A stretch of 64,000 nucleotides of DNA from Streptomyces sp. V4I2 (GTDB taxonomy: Bacteria > Actinomycetota > Actinomycetes > Streptomycetales > Streptomycetaceae): positions 5,766,001-5,830,000 of the forward strand of contig NZ_JAUSZM010000003.1 of assembly GCF_030817655.1 (NCBI RefSeq). Reading direction: 5' to 3'. The notes beneath the pieces were generated by a model. The model worked only from the letters and a program-made list of their open reading frames with translations, did not search any database and had not been told where the DNA came from. The position numbers and the translations under genes were made by a program. Positions 54,615 through 63,562 of the stretch are shown piece by piece. The first letter of the stretch is position 1. Each line of letters opens with the position of its first letter.

Positions 54615-55172
54615 ATGCTCACGACCCTGAAGACCTCCTACACCGACACGCGCGCGGCCGACCTGGCCTGGGCCCTGGGGCGCGAACCGCTCCCCGCCCT
54701 GGCCACGCTCGACCTCGAACTGACGGGCGCACAGCTTCAGTTGAGACTCCTCGGCGCATCCCACCAGGTGCTCCTGGAGGAGGAACGGGGCAGTTGTTCG
54801 GAGACGGTCGCGTGCATCCCGGGCAGCAGCACACCGCTGCCGCTGGGCGTGGCCAAGCGGGTGGGCGACTGGGAGTACGAGTTCGCGGCCCGGGTCGAGG
54901 TCCTCTCGCCCGGCTCCTTCGCGGGCCGCGCCCAGGAGTTGCTGGCCCTGGTCGCCGACCATCCGCACGGCCTCGCGGGCGTCTTTCCCGGCAGCCCGCA
55001 CGCCTTCACGGCGCTGCTGGCCCAGCGTCACGAGGGGCACGTGCACTGGCGGACCTGGCATGCCTACCCGCAGGACGGACACCTGGTGGCCACGCGGACG
55101 CGGGTGGGGGTGCGGGTGGCGCCGGCCCAACCCGGCCCGCGCGAGGCCCGGCTCAGCCCGTCAGGCGTCTGA
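54615..55172 (+). CDS. DUF2617 family protein
   Basis: 185 residues. LDLELTGAQLQLRLLGASHQ, WEYEFAARVEVLSPGSFAGR and FTALLAQRHEGHVHWRTWHA YP-type C-terminus are typical. An uncharacterised actinobacterial cytoplasmic protein. It precedes the spermidine-synthase-like gene by about 195 bp, an arrangement I recall from other streptomycetes. Confidence 0.85.
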   Translation: MLTTLKTSYTDTRAADLAWALGREPLPALATLDLELTGAQLQLRLLGASHQVLLEEERGSCSETVACIPGSSTPLPLGVAKRVGDWEYEFAARVEVLSPGSFAGRAQELLALVADHPHGLAGVFPGSPHAFTALLAQRHEGHVHWRTWHAYPQDGHLVATRTRVGVRVAPAQPGPREARLSPSGV

Positions 55173-55366
55173 GGGCCCCGACTCAGCTGCCTGTCCGGCG
55201 CCTAGAGATCCCGAATCAGCCCCTCCTGCGTCTGAGGATCCCGGAATCCGGGTGGTCCCGATCCCGATCGGGGCTGCCCGGATCCAAACCCGGGTGGCTC
55301 AATCGACCGACAGTTCCACACGTGTGGGTGACGAAGCGTTCCGTCGCAGTGACGTAACGTCGCAGC

Positions 55367-57004
55367 GTGATCGAACCGCACGCGCCCGCCCCGCCCGGCA
55401 CCACGCCGCCCTGGGCGGGCCCCGCGCGGCTGCCCGTCCGCCCCGGCACGGGCCGGTTCCTGGTCCTCGCCTGCGTCTTCGTCTGCGCGTCGTGCGGATT
55501 GGTGTACGAGCTCCAACTCGTCGCCCTGGCCACCTATCTGATCGGAGACTCGGTCACCCAGGCGTCCGTCGTCCTGTCCGTCATGGTCTTCGCGATGGGC
55601 ATCGGCTCCCTCGCCGCCAAGCGGCTGCGATGGCGGGCGGCGGCCGCCTTCGGCGCGGTGGAGGCGGCACTCGCCCTGGTCGGCGGGTGCAGCGCGATGG
55701 CCCTGTACGCCGTCTTCGCCTGGACCGGCGACTGGGGCGGCCTGTGGGCGAGCGGCCCCCGCTGCCTGCTGGTCGCCTTCTCCCTGGCCATCGGCCTGCT
55801 GATCGGCGCCGAGGTCCCCCTGCTGATGGAGCTGATCCAGCGCATCCGGCGCCAGGACGCGGGCGGCGCGGTGGCCGACCTGTTCGCGGCGGACTACGTG
55901 GGCGCACTGGTCGGCGGCCTGGCCTTCCCGTTCCTGTTGCTCCCGCTGCTGGGCCAGTTGACCGGCGCCCTGCTCACCGGCACGGTCAACCTCATCGCCG
56001 GCGGGGCGCTCGTCCTCGGCCTGTTCGGCCGCGACCTGACCCGCCGCGCCCGCTGGCTCCTGCTGCTCACCAACGTGGCCGTGTTCGCCGTCCTCGCCAC
56101 GGCCGCCGTCCTCGTCGACGACTTCGAGCGGGCCGCGCGGCACGCGGTGTACGGCCAGGACGTACGGGTCGCGCTGCAGAGCGACGTCCAGGAGATCGTC
56201 CTCACCGGCGGCACCGACGGCCGCCCCCTCGACCTCTTCCTCGACGGCCGGCTCCGCGTCAGCGGACGCGACGAGCACCGCTACCACGAGGCCCTGGTCC
56301 ACCCCGCGATGAACGGCCCGCACGCGCGCGTGCTCATCCTCGGCGGCGGCGACGGACTCGCCGCCCGCGAGGTCCTGCGGCACGAGGGCGTCCACCGGGT
56401 CGACATCGTCGAACTGGACGAGGCGGTCGTCCGGCTCGCCCGCCGCGACCCGCCCCTCGCCAGGCTCAACGGCCACGTCTACGGCGACCCGCGCGTCCAC
56501 GTGAGAACCGCGGACGCCTTCCACTGGCTGCGCGGGGCGCCGCCGGCGACGTACGACGTGGTGATCGCGGATCTGCCCGACCCGGGCATCACGGCGAGCA
56601 CGAAGCTGTACTCGCAGGAGTTCTACGGCCTCGCGCGGCAGACGCTGGCGGACGGTGGCCGCCTGGCGGTCCACGCCGGTCCGGTCGCCTCCCGTCCCCG
56701 CGTCTTCTGGACGGTGGACACGACCATGCGCGCGGCCGGCCTGCGGACCGCCCCCTACCGCGTCGGCGGCCGCGACTCCGGCTTCGCCGCGGGTCCCGAC
56801 CGCTCGGCCGGCGCGTCCAGGGCCCCGCGCGACTGGGGGTTCGTCCTCGCGGCACCGGGCGAGCGGCCGGCCCTGCGGCTCGACCCTGCCGGGCCGCGGC
56901 CGCGGACGATGACCCAGGCGACCCTCGCGGCGGACGCGCGGGCGGCCGCGAGGGGCAGGGTGGAGGGGTTGCCGGCTTCGACGCTGGTGCATCCGCGGTA
57001 CTGA
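55367..57004 (+). CDS. Membrane-fused polyamine aminopropyltransferase-like protein
   Basis: 545 residues from GTG 55367. Seven or so transmembrane helices span about residues 27-245. The C-terminal spermidine-synthase domain has RVLILGGGDGLAAREVLRHE (SAM-binding glycine loop), VDIVELDEAVV and YDVVIADLPDPG (catalytic Asp region). It should transfer an aminopropyl group or act on a related amine at the membrane. Long form with N-terminal membrane part is common in actinobacteria. Last residues are a low-complexity tail. Confidence 0.88.
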   Translation: MIEPHAPAPPGTTPPWAGPARLPVRPGTGRFLVLACVFVCASCGLVYELQLVALATYLIGDSVTQASVVLSVMVFAMGIGSLAAKRLRWRAAAAFGAVEAALALVGGCSAMALYAVFAWTGDWGGLWASGPRCLLVAFSLAIGLLIGAEVPLLMELIQRIRRQDAGGAVADLFAADYVGALVGGLAFPFLLLPLLGQLTGALLTGTVNLIAGGALVLGLFGRDLTRRARWLLLLTNVAVFAVLATAAVLVDDFERAARHAVYGQDVRVALQSDVQEIVLTGGTDGRPLDLFLDGRLRVSGRDEHRYHEALVHPAMNGPHARVLILGGGDGLAAREVLRHEGVHRVDIVELDEAVVRLARRDPPLARLNGHVYGDPRVHVRTADAFHWLRGAPPATYDVVIADLPDPGITASTKLYSQEFYGLARQTLADGGRLAVHAGPVASRPRVFWTVDTTMRAAGLRTAPYRVGGRDSGFAAGPDRSAGASRAPRDWGFVLAAPGERPALRLDPAGPRPRTMTQATLAADARAAARGRVEGLPASTLVHPRY

Positions 57005-57104
57005 GGGGCCAGGACGAGGGCTTGCAAGAGGGCCGGCACCGACGCGCGGGCACTTTCGACCAACGGGGGTGCACGACGGCGCTCACTGGGTAGTCTCGGC
57101 TGAC

Positions 57105-57902
57105 ATGGAGCATGAGGTGTTCGTTCCGGTTCCGGTCGATCGGCTCAGGGAGGCGCTGGCCGACCCCGCGCGGGTCGCCCGGGCGGTCCCCGGGCTCCAG
57201 CAGGACGCCGGTGCCGAACCCATCGCGGGGCGGCTGAAAGTGCGCGTCGGCAGTCACTCCGTCACCTACCGCGGCTCCGTGCGGGTCTCCGGGCAGGACG
57301 ACGGTTCGTACGCCGTCGAGGGCGATGCGGTCGAGGCGCGCGGCACCGGGGCGGTCAAGCTCGCGCTCACGATTCGTGTCCGGGAGGCGGACGAGAGTTC
57401 GGACTCCGGCTCCGGCTCCACGGTGACGTTTGACGGTACGGCGTCGGCGGACGGCCGCGTCACGGAACTCCCGCCGGATGCGGTGGCGTCGGCGGTGGGA
57501 CGGCTGCTGAGTCGGTTCGCCGAGAATCTGGGCGCTGCGGCGGAGGAGCCGCAGGAGCCGGAGGCCACGAAGGCACCCGAGCCGGAAGCGCCCGAGCCGG
57601 AAGCCGCCCCTGAACCCCCCTCCGTCTTCGAGACCGAGGTCCCTCCGCCGCCCCTGTCCGACGCCTCCGAGGACCTCACGGAGCCCGTCGTGCCGCCCGC
57701 CGAGGCGGCGCATGCGCGGCGGACGATGATCGGGCGCAGTGCGGAGGAGGTCGACCACGCGCCGCCGCGGGGGCGGTACGCGCCTGTTCCCGCGCCGCAC
57801 ACCGGCGGGGCGAACTCGGCGCTGCGGTGGGCTGCGCCGGCTGCGGCGTTGGTGCTGGCTTCGGCGGTCGTCGTGGGCAGGGCGTTGCGTCGGCGTCGCT
57901 GA
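57105..57902 (+). CDS. CoxG-like SRPBCC protein with C-terminal membrane anchor
   Basis: 265 residues from ATG 57105. FVPVPVDRLREALADPARVA, RAVPGLQQDAGAEPIAGRLK and VKLALTIRV follow the carbon monoxide dehydrogenase subunit G fold. Then a long Pro/Glu-rich linker (about 145-230) and a single C-terminal helix (WAAPAAALVLASAVVVGRAL) with an Arg-rich end. No CO dehydrogenase genes are near. Function unknown. Confidence 0.83.
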   Translation: MEHEVFVPVPVDRLREALADPARVARAVPGLQQDAGAEPIAGRLKVRVGSHSVTYRGSVRVSGQDDGSYAVEGDAVEARGTGAVKLALTIRVREADESSDSGSGSTVTFDGTASADGRVTELPPDAVASAVGRLLSRFAENLGAAAEEPQEPEATKAPEPEAPEPEAAPEPPSVFETEVPPPPLSDASEDLTEPVVPPAEAAHARRTMIGRSAEEVDHAPPRGRYAPVPAPHTGGANSALRWAAPAAALVLASAVVVGRALRRRR

Positions 57903-58065
57903 CGTCGCTGAACAGTGGCCCGGCGTCGGGGCTGGGCCGGGGTGGGTCGCGCTGCCCGGCGCTGACGGGGTGCCGCGCCTCTTTGGGTCGGGAGCCGCCC
58001 CGGCGGCACGACTGCCCGCAGCTGGGGCGGTCCCGCCCTCTTGATCAGCCCAGTAGGGTCGTCAC

Positions 58066-58854
58066 GTGAGTAGCGAAGACATCAGGCTGACCGCGGGTGA
58101 CGCGGAAGTGATCGTGCAGCCGGGGAACGGTGGCCGGGTGGGAGGGCTCCGCGTCGGTGGGGTCGAACTCCTGCGGCAGGGCGAGCGGTTCGGCTGCTTC
58201 CCGATGGTTCCCTGGTGCGGCCGGATCAGGGACGGGCGGTTCCGGGACGGGGTGACCGTCCATCAGATGCCGCTGAACAACCCGCCGCACGCCATCCACG
58301 GCACCGTGCGCGAGGGCGTCTGGCGCACGGCCCGCGTCACCGGGGACGAGGCGGTCATCACGTACGACCTGGTCGAGCCGTGGCCCTACCCGGGCCGCGT
58401 CACCCAGGTCGTCGCCCTCGCCGAGGACGCCCTGACGCTGACCATGTCCGTGGAGACGTACGACTCGTCCTTTCCGGCCCAGATCGGCTGGCATCCCTGG
58501 TTCAACCGGAACCTGGGGCAGGAGGACGCACAGCTGGACTTCAGCCCCGCCTGGCAGGAGGAGCGCGGCGAGGACCATCTGCCCACCGGCAACCGGCTCG
58601 ACCCGAAGCCCGGCCCCTGGGACGACTGCTTCGGCATGCCCGGCGGTGTCGACGTCACGCTCACCTGGCCGGGGCAGCTGGAGCTGAAGGTGGCCAGTCG
58701 CGAGGAGTGGGTCGTGGTGTACGACGAGCAGGAGGCGGCCGTGTGTGTGGAGCCGCAGACCGGGCCGCCCAACGGGCTGAACACGCTGCCGCGCCTGGTC
58801 ACGCCGTTGGAGCCGCTCGAAGCCGCCACCACCTGGACCTGGCGCCGCCTCTAA
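58066..58854 (+). CDS. Aldose 1-epimerase family protein
   Basis: 262 residues, GTG start. FPMVPWCGRIRDGRF, NNPPHAIHGTVREGVW (catalytic His), SSFPAQIGWHPWFNR and VCVEPQTGPPNGLN (catalytic Glu) are the mutarotase signatures. It interconverts anomers of a hexose or hexose phosphate. Followed 10 bp later by pyrE. Confidence 0.93.
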   Translation: MSSEDIRLTAGDAEVIVQPGNGGRVGGLRVGGVELLRQGERFGCFPMVPWCGRIRDGRFRDGVTVHQMPLNNPPHAIHGTVREGVWRTARVTGDEAVITYDLVEPWPYPGRVTQVVALAEDALTLTMSVETYDSSFPAQIGWHPWFNRNLGQEDAQLDFSPAWQEERGEDHLPTGNRLDPKPGPWDDCFGMPGGVDVTLTWPGQLELKVASREEWVVVYDEQEAAVCVEPQTGPPNGLNTLPRLVTPLEPLEAATTWTWRRL

Positions 58855-58864
58855 GCTGACAGGC

Positions 58865-59413
58865 ATGAGTGACGTACGCGGCGAGCTGCTGCAGCAGATC
58901 AAGGACAAGGCCGTGGTGCACGGCAAGGTGACCCTGTCGTCGGGTCTCGAGGCCGACTACTACGTCGACCTGCGGCGCATCACCCTCGACGGGGAGGCCG
59001 CTCCGCTGGTCGGGCAGGTGCTGCTCGACCTGACCGCCGACCTGGAGTTCGACGCGGTGGGCGGGCTGACCATGGGCGCCGACCCCGTCGCCGCGTCGAT
59101 GCTGCACGCGGCGGCCGCTCGCGGCAGGAAGCTCGACGCCTTCGTCGTACGCAAGGCCGCGAAGGCGCACGGGCTGCAGCGGCGGGTCGAGGGCCCGGAG
59201 ATCGCGGGCCGCCGGGTGCTGGTCGTCGAGGACACCTCCACCACCGGCGGTTCCCCGCTGGCCGCCGTGGAGGCGGTGCGCGAGGCCGGTGCCGAGGTCG
59301 TCGCCGTGGCGACGATCGTCGACCGGGCGACCGGGGCCGCGGAGAAGATCGAGCAGGGTGCGGGGGTCCCGTACCGCTTCGCGTACTCGAAGGACGAGCT
59401 GGGTCTGGACTGA
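58865..59413 (+). CDS. pyrE: Orotate phosphoribosyltransferase
   Basis: 182 residues. Makes OMP from orotate and PRPP in pyrimidine synthesis. GKVTLSSGLEADYYVDLRRI is the N-terminal substrate region and VLVVEDTSTTGGSPLAAVEA is the PRPP-binding loop. Length typical of the short bacterial form. Probably co-transcribed with the epimerase gene. Confidence 0.96.
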   Translation: MSDVRGELLQQIKDKAVVHGKVTLSSGLEADYYVDLRRITLDGEAAPLVGQVLLDLTADLEFDAVGGLTMGADPVAASMLHAAAARGRKLDAFVVRKAAKAHGLQRRVEGPEIAGRRVLVVEDTSTTGGSPLAAVEAVREAGAEVVAVATIVDRATGAAEKIEQGAGVPYRFAYSKDELGLD

Positions 59414-59532
59414 CCGCAGGATGGACCATCCGCCCAAGTCTGGAAAGATGGGGCCGACGATGACGTCACCCTCAAGGTCTAGGTCAGGGCCGTAGTAGCA
59501 GAACGCCAACCCGCATACCAAGGAGCGGTCAG

Positions 59533-60564
59533 ATGCCCATCGCAACCCCCGAGGTCTACAACGAGATGCTCGACCGGGCGAAGGCAGGCAAGTTCGCCTA
59601 CCCGGCCATCAACGTGACCTCCTCCCAGACCCTGCACGCGGCCCTGCGCGGCTTCGCGGAGGCGGAGAGCGACGGCATCATCCAGATCTCGACGGGTGGC
59701 GCCGAGTTCCTGGGCGGTCAGCACAGCAAGGACATGGTGACCGGTGCGGTCGCCCTGGCCGAGTTCGCGCACATCGTCGCCAAGAAGTACGACATCACGG
59801 TCGCCCTGCACACGGACCACTGCCCGAAGGACAAGCTCGACGGGTACGTGCGCCCGCTGCTGGCCGTGTCCGAGGAGCGGGTCAAGGCCGGGCAGAACCC
59901 GCTGTTCCAGTCCCACATGTGGGACGGCTCCGCCGAGACCCTCGCCGACAACCTGTCCATCGCCCAGGAGCTCCTGGAGCGCGCCCGCGCCGCCAGGATC
60001 ATCCTCGAGGTGGAGATCACCCCGACCGGCGGCGAGGAGGACGGCGTCTCGCACGAGATCAACGACTCCCTGTACACGACGGTCGACGACGCCGTTCGTA
60101 CCGTCGAGGCCCTCGGGCTCGGCGAGAAGGGCCGCTACCTGCTGGCCGCGTCCTTCGGCAACGTCCACGGCGTGTACAAGCCGGGCAACGTGGTCCTGCG
60201 TCCCGACCTGCTCAAGGAGCTGAACGAGGGCGTCGCCGCCAAGTACGGCAAGCCGGCCGGCTCGCAGCCGTTCGACTTCGTGTTCCACGGCGGCTCCGGC
60301 TCCACCGCGGAGGAGATCGCGACCGCGCTGGAGAACGGCGTCGTCAAGATGAACATCGACACCGACACGCAGTACCACTTCACGCGCCCGGTGGTCGACC
60401 ACGTGTTCCGCAACTACGACGGCGTCCTGAAGGTCGACGGCGAGGTCGGCTCCAAGAAGACCTACGACCCGCGCACCTGGGGCAAGCTGGCCGAGGCCGG
60501 CATGGCCGCGCGCGTCGTCGAGGCCTGCGGACACCTGCGCTCCAGCGGCACGAAGATCAAGTAA
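59533..60564 (+). CDS. fbaA: Class II fructose-bisphosphate aldolase
   Basis: 343 residues; AAGGAGCGG before the ATG. Glycolysis and gluconeogenesis: FBP to DHAP plus G3P. Zinc ligands and active site appear in ITVALHTDHCPKDKLDGYVR, EVEITPTGGEEDGVSHE, SFGNVHGVYKPGN and FHGGSGSTAEEI, with NIDTDTQYHF near the end. Standard length of the class IIA enzyme. Confidence 0.97.
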   Translation: MPIATPEVYNEMLDRAKAGKFAYPAINVTSSQTLHAALRGFAEAESDGIIQISTGGAEFLGGQHSKDMVTGAVALAEFAHIVAKKYDITVALHTDHCPKDKLDGYVRPLLAVSEERVKAGQNPLFQSHMWDGSAETLADNLSIAQELLERARAARIILEVEITPTGGEEDGVSHEINDSLYTTVDDAVRTVEALGLGEKGRYLLAASFGNVHGVYKPGNVVLRPDLLKELNEGVAAKYGKPAGSQPFDFVFHGGSGSTAEEIATALENGVVKMNIDTDTQYHFTRPVVDHVFRNYDGVLKVDGEVGSKKTYDPRTWGKLAEAGMAARVVEACGHLRSSGTKIK

Positions 60565-60587
60565 CGCGTACCCGATCACGATTACGG

Positions 60588-60615
60588 CGACCCCGGTGCC
60601 ACGGCACCGGGGTCG
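60588..60615 (+). terminator. Terminator after fbaA
   Basis: CGACCCCGGTGC / GCACCGGGGTCG with a 4-base loop, then TTGTAT. It ends 15 bp before the MFS start. Confidence 0.8.
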
Positions 60616-60630
60616 TTGTATACCTGGGGC

Positions 60631-62097
60631 ATGCCCGATGTCCGGCTGGCCTCGCCGCAAGGCAAGTGGATCCTGTTCACCACCGTTCTCGGCTCCAGCA
60701 TGGCCCTGCTGGACTCGACCGTCGTCAACGTCGCCCTGCCCCGCATCGGCCGCGATCTCGACGCGGACCTGGCCGCCCTCCAGTGGACGATCAACGCGTA
60801 CATGCTGACGCTGGCCGGGCTGATCCTGCTCGGCGGCTCCCTCGGGGACCGGTTCGGGCGCCGGAAGGTCTTCGTGATCGGCGTGCTCTGGTTCGCCGCC
60901 GCCTCCCTGCTGTGCGGGATCGCCCCGAACGCCGAGTTCCTCATCGCCGCCAGGGCGCTCCAAGGGGTCGGGGGCGCGCTCCTCACGCCGGGTTCGCTCG
61001 CCATCATCCAGGCGTCCTTCCATCCCGACGACCGGGGCCGGGCCGTCGGCCTGTGGTCCGGGTTCGGCGGGGTCGGGGCGGCGGTCGGGCCGTTCGTGGG
61101 CGGCTGGCTGGTGGACGGGCCCGGCTGGCGGTGGGTGTTCCTGCTCAACGTGCCGCTGGCGCTGCTGTGCGCGCCGATCGCCGTACGGCATGTTCCGGAG
61201 TCGGGGGACGGACGTAAGCACACCCGGTTCGACGTGCTGGGAGCGGTGCTCGGCGCGTTGGCGCTCGCGCTGGTGACGTATGCGCTGATCGAGGCCCGGT
61301 CGGGTTCTTTCGTCGTCGTGCTCAGCGCCGTCCTCGGTGTGGCCGCTGCCGTGGTCTTCGTGCGGGTCGAGCGGCGCAGGGCCGATCCGATGATGCCGAC
61401 GGACATCTTCGCGTCCCGCCAGTTCACCGCGGTCAACCTGGTCACGCTGTGCGTGTACGCGGCCTTCGGCGGCTTCTTCTTCCTGGCCGCGCTCCAGCTC
61501 CAGGTGGTCGTCGGCTACTCCGCCCTCGGCGCCGGTACGGCACTGCTGCCCACGACCGCCCTGATGCTGCTGTTCTCCGCCCGCTCCGGCGCCCTGGCCG
61601 ACCGCATCGGGCCGCGCATCCCGCTCACCGTCGGGCCGCTGCTGTGTGCCGGCGGGATGCTGCTGATGCTGCGGGTCGGTCCTGAGGCGTCGTACCTCGT
61701 CGACGTGCTGCCCGCGCTGCTGGTCCTCGGGCTGGGGATGGTCACCCTGGTCGCGCCGTTGACGGCGACCGTCCTCGGGTCCGTGGACACCGCGCGGGCC
61801 GGGCTGGCCAGCGGCATCAACAACGCGGCGGCCCGGGCGGCCGGCCTGATCGCGGTGGCGGCGCTGCCGCTGATCGCCGGGATGGGCGAAGAGGCGTACC
61901 GGTCGCCGGGGGCCTTCGACGACGCGTTCGGGCGGGCGATGACGGTGTGTGCCGGGGTGCTGGTGGTGGGGGCCGTAGTCGCGTTCGCGACGGTGCGGAC
62001 GCCTCCGGCGGGCTGTCGTAGGCCGGAGTGCCGGACGCACGGGTCCGTGACGGCGCCGCCGCTGGAGGGGGAGCGGGCGCGGAAGCGGCTGGCGTAG
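60631..62097 (+). CDS. MFS drug-efflux transporter, DHA2 (14-TM) type
   Basis: 488 residues from ATG 60631. MALLDSTVVNVALPRIGRDL is the DHA2 motif D1, LGGSLGDRFGRRKVFVIGVL is motif A and RALQGVGGALLTPGSLAIIQ is motif B; about 14 hydrophobic segments. It should export a drug or metabolite by proton antiport. The C-terminal tail is hydrophilic. No regulator is adjacent. Confidence 0.92.
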   Translation: MPDVRLASPQGKWILFTTVLGSSMALLDSTVVNVALPRIGRDLDADLAALQWTINAYMLTLAGLILLGGSLGDRFGRRKVFVIGVLWFAAASLLCGIAPNAEFLIAARALQGVGGALLTPGSLAIIQASFHPDDRGRAVGLWSGFGGVGAAVGPFVGGWLVDGPGWRWVFLLNVPLALLCAPIAVRHVPESGDGRKHTRFDVLGAVLGALALALVTYALIEARSGSFVVVLSAVLGVAAAVVFVRVERRRADPMMPTDIFASRQFTAVNLVTLCVYAAFGGFFFLAALQLQVVVGYSALGAGTALLPTTALMLLFSARSGALADRIGPRIPLTVGPLLCAGGMLLMLRVGPEASYLVDVLPALLVLGLGMVTLVAPLTATVLGSVDTARAGLASGINNAAARAAGLIAVAALPLIAGMGEEAYRSPGAFDDAFGRAMTVCAGVLVVGAVVAFATVRTPPAGCRRPECRTHGSVTAPPLEGERARKRLA

Positions 62098-62158
62098 CGG
62101 CGTGACTGTCCTCACCGCGCGTCGCTCCGTCCCGCGCCGGATGGAGGAGACTTGGCCC

Positions 62159-62572
62159 ATGTCCATTCACGAAAACCTCCTCGGGGGACCGCCCCCGACC
62201 CACCTCCCCGACGACCCGGAACCGCGCGAGCTGCTCGCTAACGGCACCGCGCCCGCGGACGTCGCCGCGAAGTACCCGACCTCCTCGCTGGCCTGGGCCC
62301 AGCTGGCCGACGAGGCCTTCGAGCGGGGCAGCGTCGTGGAGTCGTACGCCTACGCCCGCACCGGCTACCACCGCGGCCTGGACAGCCTGCGCCGCAACGG
62401 CTGGAAGGGCCACGGCCCGGTCCCCTGGGAGCACGAGCCGAACCGTGGCTTCCTGCGCGCCCTGCACGGCCTCGCCCGCGCCGCACAGGTGATCGGCGAG
62501 CAGGAGGAGTACGAGCGCTGCTCGCAGTTCCTGAAGGACTCCTCCCCGGCGGCCGCCCAGACCCTGGGCTGA
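62159..62572 (+). CDS. DUF3151 family protein
   Basis: 137 residues from ATG 62159 (GGAGGA upstream). SIHENLLGGPPPTHLPDDPE, VAAKYPTSSLAWAQLADEAF and YARTGYHRGLDSLRRNGWKG are family signatures. Conserved across actinobacteria close to fba, including mycobacteria; function unknown. Confidence 0.92.
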   Translation: MSIHENLLGGPPPTHLPDDPEPRELLANGTAPADVAAKYPTSSLAWAQLADEAFERGSVVESYAYARTGYHRGLDSLRRNGWKGHGPVPWEHEPNRGFLRALHGLARAAQVIGEQEEYERCSQFLKDSSPAAAQTLG

Positions 62573-62588
62573 GACGTTCCTCCGGTAC

Positions 62589-62614
62589 GGCCCGCCTGCG
62601 CGATCAGGCGGGCC
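62589..62614 (+). terminator. Terminator after DUF3151 gene
   Basis: GGCCCGCCTG / CAGGCGGGCC with a 6-base loop, then TTGCCTTTT. Confidence 0.85.
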
Positions 62615-62722
62615 TTGCCTTTTCGGCGGAGCATCGAAGAAGATGCCCGGCGGGGACCGGGGCCCCCGTGTCGGTAACGGCAGGGGCGGACCGCTACCCG
62701 GAGTACACATCAGGAGACAGCG

Positions 62723-63562
62723 ATGTCCCAAGAGGCTCACGAAACCCAGGAGCCCGAGACTCCGCATCTCGACTTCAACGGCACGACCCCGTACGAGGAC
62801 TACGTACAGGCGGACGTGCTCACCCACCTCCAGCACACCCTCTCCGACGACCCCGGAGAGATGGTCTTCCTGGTCACGACCCAGGTGATGGAGCTGTGGT
62901 TCACGGTCATCGTCCACGAGTGGGAGACCGCCGCGCGGGCCCTTCGCCAGGACCGGGTGCCGGTGGCGATCGCCGCGCTGAAGCGGTCCGTACGGGAGCT
63001 GGAGGCGCTGAACGCCTCCTGGAAGCCGCTCGGCCAGCTCACCCCCGCCCAGTTCAACGCGTACCGCTCGGCGCTCGGCGAGGGCTCCGGCTTCCAGTCG
63101 GCGATGTACCGCCGCATGGAGTTCCTGCTCGGCGAGAAGTCCGCGTCCATGCTGGTCCCGCACCGGGGCGCGCCCCGCGTCCACGGGGAGCTGGAGAAGG
63201 CGCTGCACGAGCCGAGCCTGTACGACGAGGTCCTGCGGCTGCTCGCGCGGCGCGGGCACGCGATCCCGGCTTCCGTCCTGGACCGTGACGTGTCGCGCCG
63301 CTACGAGCCGTCGCCCGAGGTGGAGGAGGTGTGGACCGCCCTCTACTCCGGTGACGAGAGCGACGACCTGGCCCGCCTCGGCGAGGCGCTGACCGACGTG
63401 GCCGAACTGGTCTGGCGCTGGCGCAACGACCACCTCGTCGCCACCCGGCGCGCGATGGGCGCCAAGACCGGCACGGGCGGCTCCGCCGGGGTGGCCTGGC
63501 TGGAGAAGCGTGCGCAGAAGAACGTGTTTCCCGAGCTGTGGACGGCGCGGTCCCATGTCTGA
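62723..63562 (+). CDS. kynA: Tryptophan 2,3-dioxygenase
   Basis: 279 residues. Haem enzyme opening the tryptophan indole ring to N-formylkynurenine. PYEDYVQADVLTHLQHT, MVFLVTTQVMELWFTVIVHE (distal pocket), LNASWKPLGQLTPAQFNAYR, FQSAMYRRMEFLLGEK and WRWRNDHLVATRRAMGAKTG TGG-type end are typical. The start of kynU overlaps its last 8 bases. First step of the kynurenine pathway. Confidence 0.96.
   Translation: MSQEAHETQEPETPHLDFNGTTPYEDYVQADVLTHLQHTLSDDPGEMVFLVTTQVMELWFTVIVHEWETAARALRQDRVPVAIAALKRSVRELEALNASWKPLGQLTPAQFNAYRSALGEGSGFQSAMYRRMEFLLGEKSASMLVPHRGAPRVHGELEKALHEPSLYDEVLRLLARRGHAIPASVLDRDVSRRYEPSPEVEEVWTALYSGDESDDLARLGEALTDVAELVWRWRNDHLVATRRAMGAKTGTGGSAGVAWLEKRAQKNVFPELWTARSHV

Noticed and set aside
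59479..62166. 895-codon minus-strand frame over fbaA and the MFS gene
   Set aside because: Composition (Arg/Gly/Val/Asp-rich, no domains) is that of an antisense shadow, and the plus-strand genes have clear family motifs.
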